Positions 6,358-9,236 of a DNA stretch of 9,236 nucleotides are shown here, one piece after another. The notes beneath the pieces were generated by a model that saw nothing but the letters and a program-made list of their open reading frames with translations, was not told where the DNA came from and made no database searches. The first letter of the stretch is position 1; the number at the start of each line of letters is the position of its first letter. Position numbers and translations under genes: made by a program. This stretch comes from an uncultured Christensenella sp. (GTDB lineage Bacteria; Bacillota; Clostridia; Christensenellales; Borkfalkiaceae): positions 1 to 9,236 of the forward strand of contig CAJTQE010000071.1 of NCBI GenBank assembly GCA_910578655.1. Direction: 5' to 3'.

Positions 6358-6767
6358 GATTACTATTTATCAACGGCGTTAATCTAAATATGACGGGATT
6401 GCGCGAGCGTGACGTATACGGTTTGCAGACTCTTGAAGAAATCAATTATGACATAGTTGAGCATTTCAAAGGCGACAGTTGCGAATTTTACCAGAGTAAC
6501 AATGAGGGGGATATTTGCACTGCAATTCAGTGTGCCGAAAATTTTGACGGCATAATTTTGAATGCAGGCGCGTTCACGCATTACAGCTATGCTATTAGAG
6601 ACGCCATCGCTTCAATAAAAACGCCTGTGGTTGAGGTGCATATGTCAAACATTCACAACAGGGAAGAGTTTAGAAAGAACTCGGTTTTGGCGGAAGTTTG
6701 TAAAGGCGTAATTTGCGGTTTTGGTAAAAACAGTTATATACTTGCAGGCGAAAGCTTTAAACTATGA
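6354..6767 (+). CDS. aroQ: 3-dehydroquinate dehydratase, type II
   Basis: Type II dehydroquinase removes water from 3-dehydroquinate to give 3-dehydroshikimate (step 3) and normally forms dodecamers. The 137-aa product matches in size and motif order: N-G-V-N-L-N (7-12), R-E-R-D-V-Y-G (17-23, with catalytic Tyr22 and the lid Arg region), Y-Q-S-N-N-E-G-D (46-53), N-A-G-A-F-T-H-Y-S (70-78), I-R-D-A-I (81-85) and S-N-I-H-N-R-E-E-F-R (98-107, with catalytic His101). Two usual prolines are replaced: N-G-P-N-L-N reads N-G-V-N-L-N, and N-P-G-A reads N-A-G-A. Catalytic residues are kept, so activity is expected. GGGAGG (6341-6346) sets the ATG, which overlaps aroE as ATGA. The gene ends in an ATGA overlap with aroK. 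Confidence 0.94.
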   Translation: MRLLFINGVNLNMTGLRERDVYGLQTLEEINYDIVEHFKGDSCEFYQSNNEGDICTAIQCAENFDGIILNAGAFTHYSYAIRDAIASIKTPVVEVHMSNIHNREEFRKNSVLAEVCKGVICGFGKNSYILAGESFKL

Positions 6768-7243
6768 CTGTCTTAATAGGTATGCCTGCAAGCGGCAAAA
6801 CTACGGTATGCAAACTGTATGAAGAAATTTACGGTGAGCAGGTTTATGATACGGACGCGGTTATTGAAAATCTACACGGTAATATCGGTAAAATTTTTGC
6901 GGAGTACGGTGAGGAATATTTCAGACAACTTGAAACCGAAGCTATAAGGAAAATTCTTGACCGGGGTGACGCGGGGCTTATATCAACCGGCGGCGGTACG
7001 GTACTTCGTGAAGAAAATGCGCGTCTATTAAAAGAGTACGGTAAAATAGTGTATTTGAAAGCAGGTTTGGAAACGCTTTTAAAACGGCTTGACGGTGACA
7101 CGTCGCGACCGCTGCTTTCGGGTAACGTTAGAGAGAGGCTTACAGAGCTATTTAGCGAGAGGACGCCTATATACGAACGCGTTGCAGATATTATTATCGA
7201 TACCGACGGGTTGACGCCGCGCGAAATATTGGAAAAAATATAG
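6764..7243 (+). CDS. aroK: Shikimate kinase
   Basis: AroK phosphorylates shikimate at the 3-hydroxyl with ATP (step 5). The 159-aa P-loop protein carries Walker A G-M-P-A-S-G-K-T (6-13), the shikimate-binding D-T-D (29-31), F-R (53-54) after Y-G-E-E, the G-G-G (76-78) Walker B-like motif and the lid arginine in R-P-L-L (115-118). Length is typical for a stand-alone kinase, slightly short at the N-terminus, where only four residues precede the first motif. No strong Shine-Dalgarno is seen. Translation probably depends on the ATGA overlap with aroQ. It ends 20 nt before the next gene. Confidence 0.95.
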   Translation: MTVLIGMPASGKTTVCKLYEEIYGEQVYDTDAVIENLHGNIGKIFAEYGEEYFRQLETEAIRKILDRGDAGLISTGGGTVLREENARLLKEYGKIVYLKAGLETLLKRLDGDTSRPLLSGNVRERLTELFSERTPIYERVADIIIDTDGLTPREILEKI

Positions 7244-7263
7244 AAGCTTAGTGAGGAAAATAT

Positions 7264-7989
7264 ATGAAAACCGTATTGGTTACGGGTGGAACGAAAGGAA
7301 TAGGCAAAGCCATAGCATTGGAATTTTTAAAACAGGGTTGCGAAGTTGTAATAAACTATTGCAACGACGAAAGAAGTGCGCTTGCAACTCAGGAAGAATT
7401 TAATATGCTTGGTTATTGTCCCGTTCTTATGCGTGCCGACGTTTCGGACGAGACGCAGGTTCGGTCTATGTTCAGGGAGTATTTTTCTATTTACGATAAG
7501 CTTGACGTACTTGTAAATAACGCAGGCGTATCGCTTATCCGCGTAATTCAGGACACTACCCTTGCGGACTGGAACAAAATTTTCGCCGTGAATATGAACG
7601 GTGCGTTTTTATGCTCACGCGCGGTCGTAGACAGAATGATAGGCAACGGCGGCGGCTGCATAATAAACGTATCGTCTATATGGGGAGAGGTCGGTGCAAG
7701 CTGTGAGGTCGCGTATTCGGCTTCCAAGGGCGCGTTGATTGCGTTTACCAAGGCGCTTGCAAAAGAGCTTGCTCCCTCTAAGGTGCGCGTAAATTGCGTT
7801 TCGCCCGGCGTTATCGATACACAGATGAATTCTGATTTGACTGGAGATGAAATGGAACAGCTCGTCTCTCAGATTCCAATGGGGCGCATAGGCTATCCTG
7901 ATGATGTGGCCAAAGCCTGCGTTTATCTTTCGGAAGCGGATTACGTGACGGGCGAAGTATTATCGGTCGGCGGCGGTTTCGCTAAATAA
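7264..7989 (+). CDS. Short-chain dehydrogenase/reductase, FabG family; probable EF-P 5-aminopentanone reductase (YmfI-like)
   Basis: This 241-aa classical SDR has the NADP-binding T-G-G-T-K-G-I-G (7-14), N-N-A-G (85-88) and the catalytic tetrad Asn110, Ser138, Tyr151 and Lys155. The C-terminal G-G-G-F-A-K resembles FabG. The active-site segment S-S-I-W-G-x-x-G-A-S-C-E-V (137-149) matches, as I recall it, the Bacillota proteins annotated as elongation factor P 5-aminopentanone reductase (B. subtilis YmfI). These finish the 5-aminopentanol modification of the EF-P lysine. An ordinary 3-oxoacyl-ACP reductase is the main alternative, but no fatty-acid genes adjoin. A GAGGAA site (7253-7258) precedes the ATG. 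The gene lies 20 nt after aroK with no terminator between, so it is probably the last gene of the operon. A terminator follows at 7996. Confidence 0.85.
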   Translation: MKTVLVTGGTKGIGKAIALEFLKQGCEVVINYCNDERSALATQEEFNMLGYCPVLMRADVSDETQVRSMFREYFSIYDKLDVLVNNAGVSLIRVIQDTTLADWNKIFAVNMNGAFLCSRAVVDRMIGNGGGCIINVSSIWGEVGASCEVAYSASKGALIAFTKALAKELAPSKVRVNCVSPGVIDTQMNSDLTGDEMEQLVSQIPMGRIGYPDDVAKACVYLSEADYVTGEVLSVGGGFAK

Positions 7990-7995
7990 TAATAT

Positions 7996-8031
7996 TCCGC
8001 TTTGCCTGAATTGCGCAAGCGGATATTTTTT
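7996..8031 (+). terminator. Intrinsic terminator after the aro operon
   Basis: TCCGCTT (7996-8002) pairs with AAGCGGA (8017-8023), and the inner GC/GC pairs and outer A-T pairs can extend the stem. ATATTTTTT follows, with six T at 8026-8031. It starts 6 nt after the stop codon of the SDR gene and separates it from the dgt-dnaG unit. Confidence 0.8.
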
Positions 8032-8072
8032 ATCGTTATTAGTAAAAAAAAGGAATAAAAAGTTTTTTTTCG

Positions 8073-8078
8073 TATAAT
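8073..8078 (+). promoter_or_regulatory. -10 box of the dgt-dnaG operon (leaderless type)
   Basis: A perfect TATAAT at 8073-8078 ends 8 nt before the ATG at 8087, so transcription would start at or within about 2 nt of the start codon. The 17-bp-upstream position (8050-8055) is not TTGACA-like, but the region is rich in A and T tracts that could serve as an upstream element. No Shine-Dalgarno site fits between the -10 box and the ATG. Confidence 0.7.
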
Positions 8079-8086
8079 TAAGAGTA

Positions 8087-9103
8087 ATGAACAAAAATTC
8101 GCTTAAAGAGAAAACCTACAAAATAGAGCAGGCATTTTTGTCGCCGTATGCAACTTTTTCGCAGAATACGCGCGGTAGAGCTCTGGAAGAAGAACCGTGC
8201 GCAATGCGTACGGATTTTCAGCGTGACAGGGACAGGCTTATATACTGTAAGGCGTTCCGCCGTTTAAAAAATAAGACTCAGGTTTTCTTTTCCCCTAAGG
8301 GCGACCACTACATAACGCGCCTTACGCATACTTTGGATGTCGCTCAGATTTCGCGAAGTATAGCGCGCGCTCTGTCATTGAATGAAGACCTTGCCGAAGC
8401 AATTGCGCTGGGTCACGATTTGGGGCATACGCCTTTCGGTCATAGCGGCGAGAGGATACTGAATAATCTGAGTCCGTTCAAGTTCGAACATAACGTTCAA
8501 TCCCTGCGCGTTGTGGATGTTCTTGAAAAAGACGGCAAAGGGCTTAACCTCACTTTCGAGGTGCGCGACGGTATTTTAAATCATAAAAAGAGCGGTAAGC
8601 CGTCTACGCTTGAAGGTAAGTGCGTGTCATTAGCAGACAGAATTGCTTATATAAATCACGATTTGGAGGACGCCGTTAGGGCTGGCATACTTTCGCTTGA
8701 AGAAGTGCCTAAGGATATAATCGAAGTACTCGGTAATTCTTCTAAACAGCGTATAAATACCGCAATAACTTCCATTTATAACAATTCAAACGGCGTAAAC
8801 GACGTTAAAATGGATAAGGAAGTGGAACAGGCAAGCGAAAAACTTCGTTCGTTTATGTTTAAACGTGTGTATCACAGCACAACAGCAAAAGGCGAAGAGG
8901 AAAAAGCAGAGCGCATGCTTACGCAAATGTATCGCTATTTTATAGAACACTGTGATAAGATGCCTTCAACTTACGTTTCGTTGCTTGAAACATATCCGCG
9001 CGAACAGGTGGTTTGCGACTATATTTCATCAATGACCGACACCTATGCCGTGTATATGTTCAACACCATTTTTGTACCTAAGGGTTGGAATTTTTTAGAT
9101 TAA
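8087..9103 (+). CDS. dgt: Deoxyguanosinetriphosphate triphosphohydrolase-like HD-domain protein
   Basis: This 338-aa protein belongs to the dNTP triphosphohydrolase branch of the HD superfamily, which cleaves dNTPs to deoxynucleoside and triphosphate and so trims the dNTP pool. Family signatures are L-S-P-Y-A (18-22), R-T-D-F-Q-R-D-R-D-R (41-50), F-R-R-L-K-N-K-T-Q-V-F (57-67) and the HD metal set: His81 in R-L-T-H-T, His110-Asp111 in G-H-D-L-G-H-T-P-F-G-H, and Asp184 in A-D-R-I-A-Y. M-T-D-T-Y-A (316-321) ends the core. It is of the shorter Bacillota type, not the roughly 500-aa E. coli Dgt. True substrate preference is unknown. The start at 8087 is firm, because an in-frame TAA lies at 8075-8077 and the family opening fits. 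It is followed after 3 nt by dnaG, an arrangement known in many Clostridia. Confidence 0.93.
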   Translation: MNKNSLKEKTYKIEQAFLSPYATFSQNTRGRALEEEPCAMRTDFQRDRDRLIYCKAFRRLKNKTQVFFSPKGDHYITRLTHTLDVAQISRSIARALSLNEDLAEAIALGHDLGHTPFGHSGERILNNLSPFKFEHNVQSLRVVDVLEKDGKGLNLTFEVRDGILNHKKSGKPSTLEGKCVSLADRIAYINHDLEDAVRAGILSLEEVPKDIIEVLGNSSKQRINTAITSIYNNSNGVNDVKMDKEVEQASEKLRSFMFKRVYHSTTAKGEEEKAERMLTQMYRYFIEHCDKMPSTYVSLLETYPREQVVCDYISSMTDTYAVYMFNTIFVPKGWNFLD

Positions 9104-9106
9104 AGT

Positions 9107-9236
9107 ATGGCGACTGCACTACAAGAGTTTTTGATAACACTAAAAGAAAAACTTAATATAGTTGATGTTGCTGCAAGTTACGTTACTCTGGATAGGCGGG
9201 GAGCTAACTTTTGGGCTTGTTGCCCGTTCCACCACG
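9107..9236 (+). CDS. dnaG: DNA primase (partial, cut by window end)
   Basis: The first 43 codons are present. The opening runs F-L-I-T-L-K-E-K-L-N-I-V-D-V, then Y-V-T-L, and then the start of the CHC2 zinc finger, C-C-P-F-H-H. This is the standard N-terminus of DnaG, which makes RNA primers for replication. The ATG lies 3 nt after the dgt stop. No clear Shine-Dalgarno is seen, so translational reinitiation after dgt is likely. In related Bacillota the sigma-A gene usually follows, but that is beyond the window. Confidence 0.92.
   Translation, partial: MATALQEFLITLKEKLNIVDVAASYVTLDRRGANFWACCPFHH

Noticed and set aside
7264..7989. Plain fatty-acid FabG
   Set aside because: Not excluded, but the W-G-x-x-G-A-S-C-E-V segment and the lack of fatty-acid neighbours favour the YmfI-like EF-P reductase.

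Overview
The window looks like chromosomal DNA of a low-to-moderate GC Bacillota (Clostridia-like) bacterium. The evidence is a dgt-like gene followed directly by dnaG, a compact shikimate operon with ATGA stop/start overlaps, purine-rich Shine-Dalgarno sites, a tRNA-Leu with encoded CCA, and an EF-P-modification type short-chain reductase. The genus cannot be named from the sequence.

Left part (1 to about 2100): the edge of an integrated mobile element. The 3' end of one probable serine recombinase (2-190) overlaps a complete large serine recombinase (162-1787), which ends in a strong intrinsic terminator (1807-1850). Then comes a stretch with no gene, 1851 to about 2175. It carries a 14-bp palindrome, seven TGCAA motifs and three 30-bp tandem repeats bracketed by a 9-bp inverted repeat. 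The element/chromosome junction probably lies here, but the exact att site cannot be fixed from one end.

Middle (2176-2402): a minus-strand tRNA-Leu(CAG) with a consensus promoter (TTGACA-17-TATAAT) and its own terminator. It is divergent from a plus-strand promoter for the next operon.

Operon 1 (2402-7989, plus): a membrane-anchored ComEC-like metallo-beta-lactamase-fold protein with a degraded metal motif, then aroC, aroB, aroE, aroQ (type II), aroK and a short-chain reductase resembling the EF-P 5-aminopentanone reductase YmfI. The five aro products catalyse steps 2, 3, 4, 5 and 7 of chorismate synthesis. DAHP synthase and EPSP synthase (steps 1 and 6) are not in the window. A terminator follows at 7996-8031.

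Operon 2 (8087 to the end, plus): an HD-domain dNTP triphosphohydrolase read from a -10 box only 8 nt upstream of its ATG, so the mRNA is probably leaderless. It is followed after 3 nt by the start of dnaG (DNA primase), cut by the window end.

No wholly new system is evident. The most unusual points are the repeat-rich noncoding stretch beside the recombinase, the degenerate MBL protein heading the aro operon, the EF-P reductase at the end of that operon, and the leaderless-type promoters.
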